Positions 18,008-26,651 of a stretch of 64,000 nucleotides of DNA are shown piece after piece (the stretch's first letter is position 1; every line of letters begins with the position of its first letter). The DNA is taken from positions 1 to 64,000 of the forward strand of contig NZ_QRGA01000020.1 in the NCBI RefSeq assembly GCF_003367175.1. The letters run 5' to 3'. The DNA is from Trinickia dinghuensis. Its GTDB lineage: Bacteria > Pseudomonadota > Gammaproteobacteria > Burkholderiales > Burkholderiaceae. Below the pieces are notes generated by a model. The model saw nothing but the letters and a program-made list of their open reading frames with translations, had not been told where the DNA came from and searched no databases. The translations under genes and the position numbers were made by a program.

Positions 18008-18667
18008 TCAATGACGCGTGGGCAGCGCCAGCCGCCGCTCGTAGCGGTGCTGCGCCCATTCGAGCACCTGACAGAGCACCCAGTAGACGGCCGCCGCCGC
18101 GAGATAGAGCGGTAGAGGCTGATACGTCGACGCGATGATCTCCTGCGCGCTGCGCAGCAATTCCGTGACGGTGATGACCGACACGAGCGACGTGTCCTTG
18201 ATCAGGCTGATGAGGCTGTTCGACAAGCTCGGCACGGCGATGCGCAGCGCCTGCGGCCCGATCACGTAGCGCAGCGTCTGGCGGCGCGACAGCCCCAGGC
18301 TATAGGCCGCGAGCCATTGGCCGCGATGAATGCCGTTGATCGCCCCGCGCATGCTTTCCGATAGATACGCGGCGACGTTGGCGGACAGCGCGATGACACC
18401 GGCCGGCGTCGGATCGAGCGAAATCCCGATACTTGGGAGTCCGTAATAAATGACGAAGATCTGCACGAGCAGCGGCGTGCCGCGCATCAGGCTCACGTAG
18501 ACGCGCGCGATCCAATTGAGCGGCTTGCTGTGGCTGATCCCCATCAGCGCGAGGACGACGGCTGCGATCAGCCCGAAGATCATCGATAGGACGGCGAACT
18601 TGACCGTCAAGACGGCGCCCTGCGCGAGCACGGGCATCGATTGAACGAGCAGGGTGGTGGTGGACAT
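18008..18667 (-). CDS. Amino acid ABC transporter permease (cystine/polar amino acid type)
   Basis: 219-residue inner-membrane permease of the HisM/GlnP/TcyL family with about five helices and the conserved AAYLSESMRGAINGIHRGQWLAAYSLGL loop region carrying the EAA-type motif (SLGLSRRQTLRYVIGPQALR). The binding-protein gene lies upstream on the same strand with a terminator-like hairpin between them, so the two are probably one transcription unit with reduced permease expression. No ATPase gene is adjacent, so the ATPase must be encoded elsewhere. Confidence 0.88.
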   Translation of the reverse strand: MSTTTLLVQSMPVLAQGAVLTVKFAVLSMIFGLIAAVVLALMGISHSKPLNWIARVYVSLMRGTPLLVQIFVIYYGLPSIGISLDPTPAGVIALSANVAAYLSESMRGAINGIHRGQWLAAYSLGLSRRQTLRYVIGPQALRIAVPSLSNSLISLIKDTSLVSVITVTELLRSAQEIIASTYQPLPLYLAAAAVYWVLCQVLEWAQHRYERRLALPTRH

Positions 18668-18806
18668 GACGTTTATTGTTGAGGGCCGCTAGCGAATCGG
18701 CGACATTGCCAAAGGCGCGGCAGCGCACATGATATACGTGCCGAAAACAGCGCGCGCGCAAGCGGTTGCAGTTGCACTTGGCCGGCGCGGCGAACCCGGC
18801 AGATAC

Positions 18807-18843
18807 AAAAACGAAGGGCGGCATCTGCGCGATGCCGCCCTCG
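18807..18843 (-). terminator. Terminator/attenuator between binding protein and permease genes
   Basis: On the minus strand a stem of about 11 bp (GGGCGGCAT arms, 18816-18824 with 18832-18840, extended by CGA/TCG) is followed by TTTTT. Lying 34 nt after the binding-protein stop, it probably gives excess binding protein over permease, as in many ABC operons. Confidence 0.75.
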
Positions 18844-18876
18844 TGCGTTCAAGCTAGGTGCCTGCCGGCGTCGTCG

Positions 18877-19677
18877 TTACTTGGCTGCCGGCTTGCTCAC
18901 ATCGATACCGAACCACTTGTCGGAGATCTTCGCGAACGTGCCGTCGGCTTCGAGCTGCGTCATCGCGTCGTCGATCGCCTTCGCGAACTTCGGGTTGCCC
19001 TTCTTGAACGGAATAGCCGACGGCGGCGCCGACCCGACCATCGCACCCGGACGCAGCGGCAGTTGCGCGTTCTTCAGCAAGTAAGCCACCATCAGGCGAT
19101 CGTTGAGCGCGGCATCGAGCCGGTTCGACGCGAGGTCGCGCAGATACTCGGGCGCGCCCGGGTACGTCTTGATGTCGATGCCGCCGACGGCCTTGGCCAT
19201 GTCCATGTAGTTCGTGCCGAGACCCACGCCGAGCTTATGCCCCTTGAGGTCTTCGAGCGACTTGAACTGCCGGTCGTCGTTCTTGCGCTGAATCAGCTCG
19301 GCGCCCGAGTACGTGTAAGCCGGCGAGAAATCGAGCACCTGCTTGCGTGCGTCGGTTGCGCCCACTTGATTGACGATCACGTCGAACTTGCCCGCTTGCA
19401 GGCCGGCGATGATGCCGCTCCATTCCGTCGTGACGAATTCGGGCTTCACGCCGAGCTTGGCCGCGATCGCCTTGGCGATGTCGACGTCGTACCCGACGAG
19501 TTCGCCCGTTTTCGTATCCTTCGAATCGAACGGCGGGAACGTGCCTTCGCAGCCGATGCGCAGCGTGCCGCGCGCCTTGACTTGATCGAGCAGATCATCG
19601 GCGTGCGCCGTGGCGGCCACGAAAGTCATGCCGATCACGCCGGCCGTCAGGATCTTCTTGAGCGTCGCAAACTTCAT
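18877..19677 (-). CDS. Periplasmic amino acid-binding protein (cystine-type)
   Basis: 266 residues with a signal peptide (MKFATLKKILTAGVIGMTFVAATAHA) and a SBP_bac_3 fold: TLRIGCEGTFPPFDSKD, VGYDVDIAKAIAAKLG, EWSGIIAGLQAGKFDVIVN. The family binds polar amino acids; the pattern resembles cystine-binding FliY/TcyJ. ATG 19677 has GGAGACTG upstream. The 97-bp region between it and pyrD is unusually AT-rich (19735-19775) for this genome and probably holds the promoter; a CysB site there is conceivable but was not identified. Confidence 0.88.
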   Translation of the reverse strand: MKFATLKKILTAGVIGMTFVAATAHADDLLDQVKARGTLRIGCEGTFPPFDSKDTKTGELVGYDVDIAKAIAAKLGVKPEFVTTEWSGIIAGLQAGKFDVIVNQVGATDARKQVLDFSPAYTYSGAELIQRKNDDRQFKSLEDLKGHKLGVGLGTNYMDMAKAVGGIDIKTYPGAPEYLRDLASNRLDAALNDRLMVAYLLKNAQLPLRPGAMVGSAPPSAIPFKKGNPKFAKAIDDAMTQLEADGTFAKISDKWFGIDVSKPAAK

Positions 19678-19774
19678 AGTTTCAGTCTCCTTTGCAAAGC
19701 AGCCCATGTGCTTTCGCGAGTGCGGCCATGATATCGAAGTAAGCAATCACGACATAAATATTGTTTGCTTATTT

Positions 19775-20818
19775 TTATATGCGGGAGGCCTGTGCGCGCG
19801 CGATCGATTCCACGCATTCGCCCACGAGCGCGGGGCCTCGATAGATGAAGCCCGTGTAAAGCTGCACGAGCGAAGCGCCGGCGGCGAGCTTCGCCACGGC
19901 ATCCTCGCCCGACGCGATTCCGCCCACGCCGATGATGGCGACCGCTTCGCCCACTTGCGCGCGCAGCTTGCGAATGACGGCGTTCGACGCATCGAAGACG
20001 GGCTTGCCCGACAGGCCGCCGGTCTCTTCCGCATGCGCCATGCCCGTCACCGCCGCGCGGGACAGCGTCGTGTTGGTCGCGATCACGCCTTCGATGCCAT
20101 GGCGCGTCAGCGTATCGGCGATCGCTTTGATCTGCTCGTCGTCGAGATCGGGGGCGATCTTCAGCGCGAGCGGCACGAGCTTGCCGTGCATATCGGCCAG
20201 ACGCTGCTGCTTGTCCTTCAGCGCGCCGATGAGCGCATCGAGTTCGTTCGCGCCTTGCAACTGCCGCAGGTTCTTCGTGTTCGGCGACGAAATGTTGATC
20301 GTCACGTAGCTCGCGAACGGGTAGACCCGTTCGAGGCAGTACAGATAATCCTCCGCGGCGCGTTCGATCGGCGTATCGGCATTCTTGCCGATGTTCAGGC
20401 CGAGCGGCCCGCGATAGCGCGCGGCCTGCACGTTCTGGACGAATTGATCCACGCCCCGGTTGTTGAAGCCCATCCGGTTGATGAGTGCGCCGGCCTCCGG
20501 CAGCCGGAAGATGCGCGGGCGCGGGTTGCCCGGCTGCGCGCGCGGCGTGACCGTCCCTACTTCGATGAAGCCGAAGCCGAGCGCGGCGAGCCCGTCGACG
20601 CAGGCGCCTTCCTTGTCGAGCCCAGCCGCGAGACCGACCGGATTGCGGAAGGCGATCCCCATCACGGTACGCGGCAAATCGGGTACGTGCTGCCCCAGCA
20701 GGCGGGCGAGCCCGGTGCGGCCGGCGGCGCCGAGCATGCCGAGCGTGAGGTGGTGGGCGTCTTCCGCATCCATGCGAAAGAGGCGAGAGCGGACGAGCGG
20801 GTAAAGGGAGCTGAGCAC
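19775..20818 (-). CDS. pyrD: Dihydroorotate dehydrogenase (quinone)
   Basis: Class 2 enzyme of pyrimidine synthesis that oxidises dihydroorotate to orotate with FMN and passes electrons to ubiquinone at the inner membrane. Motifs seen are [11 protein letters not shown] at the N-terminus, [49 protein letters not shown], the active-site [12 protein letters not shown] and [14 protein letters not shown]. The frame is open to an ATG at 20989, but that overlaps bpt and a TAAAAT -10 element sits at 20853-20858, so I start at GTG 20818, giving 347 residues as expected for the family. Confidence 0.93.
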   Translation of the reverse strand: MLSSLYPLVRSRLFRMDAEDAHHLTLGMLGAAGRTGLARLLGQHVPDLPRTVMGIAFRNPVGLAAGLDKEGACVDGLAALGFGFIEVGTVTPRAQPGNPRPRIFRLPEAGALINRMGFNNRGVDQFVQNVQAARYRGPLGLNIGKNADTPIERAAEDYLYCLERVYPFASYVTINISSPNTKNLRQLQGANELDALIGALKDKQQRLADMHGKLVPLALKIAPDLDDEQIKAIADTLTRHGIEGVIATNTTLSRAAVTGMAHAEETGGLSGKPVFDASNAVIRKLRAQVGEAVAIIGVGGIASGEDAVAKLAAGASLVQLYTGFIYRGPALVGECVESIARAQASRI

Positions 20819-20951
20819 TTGAGCGGTCGAGGGCGAAAAAAGAAAACCGGCTATTTTAGCGGTTTTGGCGGCGGTGCCGGCCGGCGCCGCGGCGGTTCCC
20901 CCCGGCACCGCGGGATAGCCGCTGCCTCGCGCGGTGCCCGCGTCGTTCGCT

Positions 20952-21752
20952 TCATCGCGCGTCGGCGGGGCCGGCTGTGTTGCCGGCATCGGGCTGCATC
21001 ACGGCAAGCGGCGCCCAATGCCCGTCCACGAGCCCTTCGAGCGGCCGGAAATTCGCCTTGTAGGCCATCTTCGAACTCTCGCGAATCCAATAGCCGAGGT
21101 AGACGTACGGCAGTCCCAAGCTTCTCGCCTGCTCGATCTGCCAGAGGATGTTGTAGGTGCCGTAGCTCGCGTGCGGGGCGTCGGGCTCGAAGAAGGTGTA
21201 GACCGACGAGAGGCCGTCGCCGAGGATGTCGATCATGCTGACCATGCGCAGCACCCCCGCGTCGTTCGGCGCGTCGGGCGGCTCGCGGAATTCGACGAGG
21301 CGCGAGTTGATCCGGCTATGCAGCAGGAATTGTTCGTATTGGTCGCGGCTGTCGCGGTCCATGCCGCCGCCGGCGTGGCGAGCAGCCTGGTAGCGCATGT
21401 ACAGCACGTAGTGCTCTTCTTCGTAGTGCAGCGGCGCGACCGAGGCGACGAGCGTTCCGTGCCGCTTCCAGACGCGCCGCTGCGTGCGGTTCGGCATGAA
21501 CGCGGCCACGGGCACGCGCACCGGCACGCAGGCACGGCAGCCCTCGCAATAGGGGCGATACGTGAACACGCCGGAGCGGCGGAACCCTGCCTTGACGAGG
21601 TCGGTGTAGACGTCGGAGTTGATCAGGTGGCTCGGCGTCGCGACTTGCGAGCGCGCGATGCGGCCTTCCAGGTAACTGCAGGGATAGGGCGCGGTCGCGT
21701 AAAACTGCAGTGCGGAAAGCGGTGAAAGCGGCAGCTCATTCGGGTGAGTCAT
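20952..21752 (-). CDS. bpt: Aspartate/glutamate leucyltransferase (Bpt/Ate family)
   Basis: 266-residue aminoacyl-tRNA-protein transferase of the bacterial N-end rule: it attaches Leu to proteins with N-terminal Asp or Glu, making them ClpS/ClpAP substrates. The N-terminal ATE_N domain shows the cysteine set [16 protein letters not shown]; the C-terminal acetyltransferase-like domain has [21 protein letters not shown]. It follows aat on the same strand 72 bp downstream, so both N-degron transferases are encoded together. Confidence 0.93.
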   Translation of the reverse strand: MTHPNELPLSPLSALQFYATAPYPCSYLEGRIARSQVATPSHLINSDVYTDLVKAGFRRSGVFTYRPYCEGCRACVPVRVPVAAFMPNRTQRRVWKRHGTLVASVAPLHYEEEHYVLYMRYQAARHAGGGMDRDSRDQYEQFLLHSRINSRLVEFREPPDAPNDAGVLRMVSMIDILGDGLSSVYTFFEPDAPHASYGTYNILWQIEQARSLGLPYVYLGYWIRESSKMAYKANFRPLEGLVDGHWAPLAVMQPDAGNTAGPADAR

Positions 21753-21824
21753 CGGCGGCTCTCAGTGCATTGTCCGTTGTTCTTACCACCGCCAGCGCCA
21801 TCGGCGAGCGGCGCGGGCGTCAAC

Positions 21825-22562
21825 CTACACCGCATGCGGCAGGACTTCGAGCAGCGCCGTCTTATCGAAGCGCCACGGGATGCGGGCCGCGGCCACAGCG
21901 GCGCGCACGTGGGACACGAACGTCTTGCGCGCAATCTCGCGCCCACCGAGGGACGCCAAATGCGGCGTATTCTGCTGGCAGTCTATCATTTCTATTTCGT
22001 GACGGCGCAGGTGGCCGACCAGCGCGGCCAGCGCGATTTTCGAGGCGTCGCTCACCTCGGCGAACATCGATTCGCCGAAGAACATGCGGCCGAGCGACAC
22101 GCCGTAAAGCCCGCCCACGCGCTGACCGTCGAGCCAGGTTTCGATGCTGTGCGCATCGCCGATGCGATGCAGCGCCGCGTAGGCGTCGATGATCTCGGCC
22201 GTGATCCACGTGCCCCGCTGACCGCGGCGCGGTGCTTGCGCGCAGCGCCGCATGACGGCGGGGAAATCGTGGTCGACGCGAATCTCCCAGCGGGGATCGT
22301 GCAGGACGCGCCTCAGGGTTTTGCGCAGCGACGGCGAGACTTTGAACTCGCGCGGCAGCAGGACCATCCGCGGATCGGGGCTCCACCATAGAACGGGCTG
22401 GCCGTCCGAGTACCAAGGAAAGATGCCGTGCCGGTAAGCGTCGACGAGCCGCCAAGGCAGCAAATCGGAACTCGCGGCGAGCAGACCCGGCGCGCCGCTC
22501 GCTTGGCCGAGCGCGCGCTCGACAGGTGGAAAAGGATCGTCGGGGCCGAGCCAGGGGACCAT
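21825..22562 (-). CDS. aat: Leucyl/phenylalanyl-tRNA-protein transferase
   Basis: 245 residues. Transfers Leu or Phe from aminoacyl-tRNA to proteins with N-terminal Lys or Arg, feeding the ClpS/ClpAP degradation route. Diagnostic blocks are the N-terminal [32 protein letters not shown] region, [12 protein letters not shown] and [18 protein letters not shown]. Start and length agree with the family. It lies 41 bp after the NUDIX gene and before bpt in a minus-strand group. Confidence 0.95.
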   Translation of the reverse strand: MVPWLGPDDPFPPVERALGQASGAPGLLAASSDLLPWRLVDAYRHGIFPWYSDGQPVLWWSPDPRMVLLPREFKVSPSLRKTLRRVLHDPRWEIRVDHDFPAVMRRCAQAPRRGQRGTWITAEIIDAYAALHRIGDAHSIETWLDGQRVGGLYGVSLGRMFFGESMFAEVSDASKIALAALVGHLRRHEIEMIDCQQNTPHLASLGGREIARKTFVSHVRAAVAAARIPWRFDKTALLEVLPHAV

Positions 22563-22603
22563 TAGGACCTGCTCACGATGGGGGGCCGCGGAAGGGGGCG
22601 CGA

Positions 22604-23149
22604 TCAGCCGTCACGCAGGGAGCGGAAGATATCGCCGGTGTGGAGTCCGAAGCTGCCGGCCGAGCGATCGGCGAAGAAAAAACGCAGCGTTTGCCCGACC
22701 GTTGGGAACGCGATGTCGTCCCAAGGGATCTCGGCCTCGTCGAACAGGCGCACTTCGAGGCTCTCTTCGCCGGCCGCGACGTCGAGATCGAGCAGCCGGG
22801 CGAGATAGAACAGGTGCACCTGGTGCACGTGCGGCACGTTCAGCAGCGAGAACAGGTGCTGTACCTCCACGCGTGCGCCCGCTTCCTCGAGCGTTTCGCG
22901 CGAAGCGGCCTCCGCCGTCGTTTCTCCCATCTCCATGAAGCCGGCCGGCAGCGTCCAGTACCCGTACCGCGGCTCGATCGCGCGCCGGCACAGCAGCACC
23001 TTGTCTTCCCAAACCGGGACGGTGCCGACGACATTGCGCGGATTCTGATAATGCACGGTGCCGCAGCTTTCGCAAACGAAACGCTCGCGGTTGTCGCCGG
23101 GGGGAATGCGTAAGCTGACGGCTTGGCCGCAGACGGAGCAGAATTTCAT
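22604..23149 (-). CDS. Zinc-ribbon NUDIX hydrolase
   Basis: 181 residues. An N-terminal zinc ribbon with Cys4, Cys7, Cys26 and Cys29 (CxxC...CxxC) is followed by a NUDIX domain whose box G-x5-E-x7-REtLEEaG spans residues 70-91 and so has all metal-binding glutamates. Proteins of this build hydrolyse nucleoside diphosphate-linked compounds (ADP-ribose-, NADH- or FAD-like); the exact substrate is unknown. First of the minus-strand group nudix-aat-bpt-pyrD, an arrangement I remember from other Burkholderiales. Confidence 0.9.
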   Translation of the reverse strand: MKFCSVCGQAVSLRIPPGDNRERFVCESCGTVHYQNPRNVVGTVPVWEDKVLLCRRAIEPRYGYWTLPAGFMEMGETTAEAASRETLEEAGARVEVQHLFSLLNVPHVHQVHLFYLARLLDLDVAAGEESLEVRLFDEAEIPWDDIAFPTVGQTLRFFFADRSAGSFGLHTGDIFRSLRDG

Positions 23150-23242
23150 AGGGAGGGTGCGGAACAGGGTGATGCGAGTGTATCACCGGGCGCGCCGCGT
23201 GCTGCGCGCCGGCGTTATGTTCGGACGTCGTGCAGGACGATG

Positions 23243-23270
23243 AAAAAAGCCGGGCTCATTCGGCCCGGCT
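23243..23270 (-). terminator. Terminator of the OFA transporter operon
   Basis: An 8-bp stem AGCCGGGC (23248-23255) / GCCCGGCT (23263-23270) is followed on the minus strand by TTTTT. It lies 46 nt after the stop of the 43-residue gene. Confidence 0.85.
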
Positions 23271-23316
23271 CATGCGGATCTGCAGTGGATGCGCGGTTAG
23301 CGCGCGGCCGATGCGT

Positions 23317-23448
23317 TCAGCCGAACAGCTTCATCGCCTGGGTCAGCGTATTGACGACACCCCATGTCAGCGGGATGAGGACGTAGGCCCAAAAGACGAT
23401 CAAGCCGACGGCACTGGTTTGCCGCGTGGTTTGCGTGGCGTTTTGCAT
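23317..23448 (-). CDS. Small membrane protein, MFS transporter small-subunit type (43 aa)
   Basis: A 43-codon frame starts at ATG 23448, 12 nt after the MFS stop, with a GGAGATAG ribosome binding site 4-5 nt before it, and ends at TGA 23317-23319. The peptide has a polar N-terminus with QTTRQTS and one transmembrane helix (AVGLIVFWAYVLIPLTWGVV), then TLTQAMKLFG. Small single-helix proteins encoded directly after OFA-family transporters are known in proteobacteria as the MFS small subunit; their role is unproven. The good ribosome binding site, tight spacing and following terminator support a real gene. Confidence 0.8.
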   Translation of the reverse strand: MQNATQTTRQTSAVGLIVFWAYVLIPLTWGVVNTLTQAMKLFG

Positions 23449-23460
23449 CGTTCTATCTCC

Positions 23461-24858
23461 TTAGCGCTCTGCCGCGAGTTGCGCGTCGCTCATGTGGTGC
23501 TGGGCGTCGACGCGCTTGACGAGCAGGTTGCAAACGAAGCCGACGACGAGCAGCACGGTCATGATGTGAACCGTCATCGTGTAGGCATCGGCTTTGGCCA
23601 CGCCATGGGCGACTTCGTAGGCGCGGATGTAGTTGACGAGAACCGGGCCGGCGATGCCCGCCGCGGCCCAGGCGGTGAGCAGGCGTCCGTGGATGCCGCC
23701 GACGAACGCCGTGCCGAACAGATCGGCCAGATACGCCGGAACCGTGGAGAATCCGCCGCCGTACATCGACAGGATCACGCAATACGAAAGCACGAACAAA
23801 GCGATGTTGCCCGACGTCGCGAAGCTCGGCACGAAGTAGTAGAGCAGGGCGCCGAGCACGAAGAACACATAGTAGGTGTTCTTGCGGCCCAGCTTGTCGG
23901 ACGACGATGCCCAGACGAAACGTCCGCCCATGTTGAACAGCGAAAGCAAGCCGACGAAACCGGCCGCCGCCGCGGGCGTCACGGTGTTCTTGAAGCTCTC
24001 CTGAATCATCACCGATGCCTGGCCGAGGATCCCGATGCCCGCGGTCACGTTCAAGAACAGCACCAGCCAGACCAGATAGAACTGCGGCGTCTTCAAGGCA
24101 CGATCGATGTGCACGTGATTGCGCGTGATCATCTTGTGGGCCGTGTCGGGCGGCACCCAGCCTTCCGGTTTCCAATCGACGGGCGGGACGCGAATCGCGA
24201 GCGCGCCGATCGTCATCGAGATGAAGTAGGCGATGCCGAGCACGACGAAGGTTTCCGCCACACCCACGCTCGTCGCGCTTTTGAAATGATTCATCAGCGC
24301 GACCGACAGCGGCGCGGCGATCATCGCGCCGCCGCCGAAGCCCATGATCGCCATGCCGGTGGCCATGCCGCGGCGATCCGGGAACCAGCGGATCAGGGTC
24401 GACACAGGCGAGACGTAGCCGAGGCCGAGTCCGATCCCGCCGATCACGCCGTAACCGAGGTACAGCAGCACGATTTGATGCAGCCAGACGCCGAGCGCGG
24501 AAATCAGGAACCCGCCGCCGAAGCAGCATGCGGCCGTCAGCATCGTGCGGCGCGGCCCCACGTGCTCGAGCCATTTGCCGGCGAATGCGGCCGACAGCCC
24601 GAGGAAGAAGATCGCCAGCGAGAAGATCCAGCCGAGCGTGGTCAGCGACCAGTCGCCGGGGGCCGACTGGGTGATGCCGATCACCTTCGTCAGCGGTCCG
24701 TTGAACACCGAGAACGCATAAGCCTGGCCGATGCACAGATGCACGGCCAGTGCGGCCGGCGGCACCATCCAGCGCGAAAACCCGGGTTTGGCGAGGATCG
24801 CTTGTTTAGAAAGGAACGGCGGCGAGCCGGCGAGGCCAGTCGAATCGGTCGTGCTCAC
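23461..24858 (-). CDS. OFA-family major facilitator (oxalate/formate or related carboxylate antiporter)
   Basis: 465 residues with 12 predicted transmembrane helices. The family features are VPPAALAVHLCIGQAYAFSVF in the first helix, the long-loop motif WFPDRRGMATGMAIMGFGGGA between helices 4 and 5, and a similar A-motif GGRFVWASSSDKLGRKNTY after helix 8. Relatives exchange oxalate/formate or export pyruvate (YhjX). The conserved GSGxxAxxxG-like positions are present, but the substrate cannot be assigned. A 43-residue membrane protein gene follows after 12 nt and the two form an operon. Confidence 0.88.
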   Translation of the reverse strand: MSTTDSTGLAGSPPFLSKQAILAKPGFSRWMVPPAALAVHLCIGQAYAFSVFNGPLTKVIGITQSAPGDWSLTTLGWIFSLAIFFLGLSAAFAGKWLEHVGPRRTMLTAACCFGGGFLISALGVWLHQIVLLYLGYGVIGGIGLGLGYVSPVSTLIRWFPDRRGMATGMAIMGFGGGAMIAAPLSVALMNHFKSATSVGVAETFVVLGIAYFISMTIGALAIRVPPVDWKPEGWVPPDTAHKMITRNHVHIDRALKTPQFYLVWLVLFLNVTAGIGILGQASVMIQESFKNTVTPAAAAGFVGLLSLFNMGGRFVWASSSDKLGRKNTYYVFFVLGALLYYFVPSFATSGNIALFVLSYCVILSMYGGGFSTVPAYLADLFGTAFVGGIHGRLLTAWAAAGIAGPVLVNYIRAYEVAHGVAKADAYTMTVHIMTVLLVVGFVCNLLVKRVDAQHHMSDAQLAAER

Positions 24859-25105
24859 AGGGGGTCTCCGTGTTGTCGTTGGGGGCGGCAGACCGATGTG
24901 GCGATGGCTGCGCGACCGCTTACGTTTTACTGTGATGACTTGTCATACTTTTTCCTGCGCGTCTAACGATAGGAGCGCAAGCGGGCGCGTGCAATAGGAA
25001 ACGGGAATGCATAAAGGCCCCGGGATGCCGGTTTGCCGACAAGTGGGATAACCGCGAGGTATGCGGCGGAGGAGGGAGCTGGAGGGAAAAAGCGGACGGC
25101 AGAAA

Positions 25106-25135
25106 ACAAAAAAGCCCGATCATGGGATCGGGCTT
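25106..25135 (-). terminator. Rho-independent terminator downstream of tRNA-fMet
   Basis: A 10-bp stem AAGCCCGATC (25112-25121) / GATCGGGCTT (25126-25135) is followed on the minus strand by TTTTTTG. It lies about 105 nt after the tRNA 3' end; the interval contains no recognised gene. Confidence 0.85.
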
Positions 25136-25239
25136 CGATGCTACGCGGTGCGCCTAAAAGAACGCTTCCGCGCTTATCTTTCTGCTTCTTTCGTTATCGC
25201 CGCGCTTTGGCGTGAGCGTTTGAAGCTTCGCTTGGGACT

Positions 25240-25316
<77 letters not shown>

Positions 25317-25332
25317 TCCGTCGAAAGATGAG

Positions 25333-25361
25333 ATTATAGGGGAAACCATGAGGTCGTGCAA
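25333..25361 (-). promoter_or_regulatory. Promoter of tRNA-fMet
   Basis: On the minus strand TTGCAC (25356-25361), a 17-bp spacer, then TATAAT (25333-25338); the expected start is about 10 nt before the tRNA. Confidence 0.88.
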
Positions 25362-25472
25362 CAGGTTGCAACCGAAAAATTGGAAGCAACCGAAATGGCG
25401 GCGGCGAACAAATGCAAATGCGCGGCGGGTTTGCGAACCTAGCCCTGTCATCCAGTACGCTAGAATCGGCCC

Positions 25473-25970
25473 ATGAACCTCGAACACGACCTCCAAGCCA
25501 TCGCGCATCAAGAGCGCACCCTCGTTTTTCCGCGATTCGATTCGGCGCGCGCGTGGAAGATCGGCACGTTCTTGCGCGAGCTGGCGATCGCGCGCAACCA
25601 CGTCATCGCCATCGACGTTCGCACGTTCGGATTGCCGCTCTTCTTCGCCGCAGTTGACGGCACAGCGCCCGACAATTCGGCATGGGTGAGGCGCAAGAGC
25701 AACGTCGTCGCGCACTTTCGGCGCAGTTCGTATGCGGTCGGGCTGCGCTTGCAGCAGACCAACGCGACGCTGGTGGACAAGTACGGCTTGCCCCCCGCCG
25801 AGTATGCGGCGGCCGGCGGTTCGTTTCCGATCACGCTCGCAGGCGTCGGCGCGATCGGCTCCGTCACCGTTTCGGGGCTCTCGCAGCGCGCCGATCACGA
25901 ACTCATCGTCGAAGCGCTTTGCGCCGAACTCGAACACGATTTCGCCGCGCTGGCGCTCGACAAGGTCTGA
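25473..25970 (+). CDS. UPF0303 / heme-degrading (GlcG-HbpS-like) domain protein
   Basis: 165 residues. The order LERDLQ-like N-terminus, [39 protein letters not shown] and [32 protein letters not shown] matches the UPF0303 family, a PAS-like single-domain fold related to HbpS/GlcG that binds heme or small aromatics in some members. Function is otherwise unknown. A TAGAAT -10 element at 25461-25466 puts the predicted transcription start at or next to the ATG (25473), so the message may be leaderless. The SMR gene follows after 3 nt and is probably co-transcribed. Confidence 0.8.
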   Translation: MNLEHDLQAIAHQERTLVFPRFDSARAWKIGTFLRELAIARNHVIAIDVRTFGLPLFFAAVDGTAPDNSAWVRRKSNVVAHFRRSSYAVGLRLQQTNATLVDKYGLPPAEYAAAGGSFPITLAGVGAIGSVTVSGLSQRADHELIVEALCAELEHDFAALALDKV

Positions 25971-25973
25971 GCG

Positions 25974-26312
25974 ATGCGCGGCACCGGTTATGTCTGGCTC
26001 GCGATCGCGATCGTCGCCGAAGTCATCGGGACGTCGGCCTTGCGCGCGTCCGAAGGGTTCACGCGCTGGGTGCCCGCGCTCGTCGTGATTGCCGGGTACG
26101 GGCTCGCGTTCTACTGCCTGTCGATGACGCTCAAGTCGATGCCGGTCGGTATCGTCTATGCCATTTGGTCCGGCGTCGGCATCGTGCTGATCACGCTCGT
26201 GGCCATGGTCCTCTACCGTCAAATACCGGATCTCGCGGCCGTTGCCGGGCTCTCGCTGATCGTGGCGGGCGTCGTCGTCCTCAATCTTTTTTCGAACATG
26301 CAGGCGCATTGA
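25974..26312 (+). CDS. Small multidrug resistance (SMR/EmrE-type) transporter
   Basis: 112 residues with four transmembrane helices. The proton/drug-binding Glu16 stands in IAIVAEVIGTSALRAS, and the family motifs SMTLKSMPVGIVYAIWSGVGIVLI are present. SMR dimers export cationic hydrophobic compounds or guanidinium in exchange for protons. The AEVIGTxxLxxS start matches the EmrE branch more than SugE/Gdx. It begins 3 nt after the preceding stop. Confidence 0.9.
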   Translation: MRGTGYVWLAIAIVAEVIGTSALRASEGFTRWVPALVVIAGYGLAFYCLSMTLKSMPVGIVYAIWSGVGIVLITLVAMVLYRQIPDLAAVAGLSLIVAGVVVLNLFSNMQAH

Positions 26313-26328
26313 GGCCTCGCCGCGGGTT

Positions 26329-26541
26329 TCACGCAGTACGGGTTCGTCCGCGATCCACGACCACACGGATGCCGGCTTTCGCTACGGCTTGCCGGCTTTC
26401 TTCTCCCTCGGGCGTGGAAGCGTCTTCCCATATGCTGATGGCGCGCGACCAATCGATGCTGCTGTTCGCGGCGTAGTCGAACCAAGCGGTCGATGCGTCC
26501 GCCTCGGAGATCGGGCGGTCTTGGAAAAAGTAGGTGTCCAT
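26329..26541 (-). CDS. Hypothetical protein (70 aa)
   Basis: Not recognised. The 70-residue frame (from ATG 26541; an ATG at 26568 adds nine residues) encodes a soluble peptide with MDTYFFQDRPISEADASTAWFDYAANSSIDW and a basic end. It sits convergent to the SMR gene and divergent to the HIBCH-like gene in the only space between them. Composition looks like real protein rather than an antisense shadow, but no family is evident. Confidence 0.5.
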   Translation of the reverse strand: MDTYFFQDRPISEADASTAWFDYAANSSIDWSRAISIWEDASTPEGEESRQAVAKAGIRVVVDRGRTRTA

Positions 26542-26651
26542 GGCCGTGCGCCAGCAAGAATCGGGCATGGTCTAACGCGGCGGGTCCTGCTCCCGTGCGG
26601 TGCGCTCCCATGCTACCTTTTGCGTCTCTCGACACTCTCCGATCGCCGCTC

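Noticed and set aside
20819-20989. N-terminal extension of PyrD to ATG 20989
   Set aside because: It overlaps bpt, is Ala/Gly/Thr-rich without family resemblance, and contains the likely pyrD -10 element.
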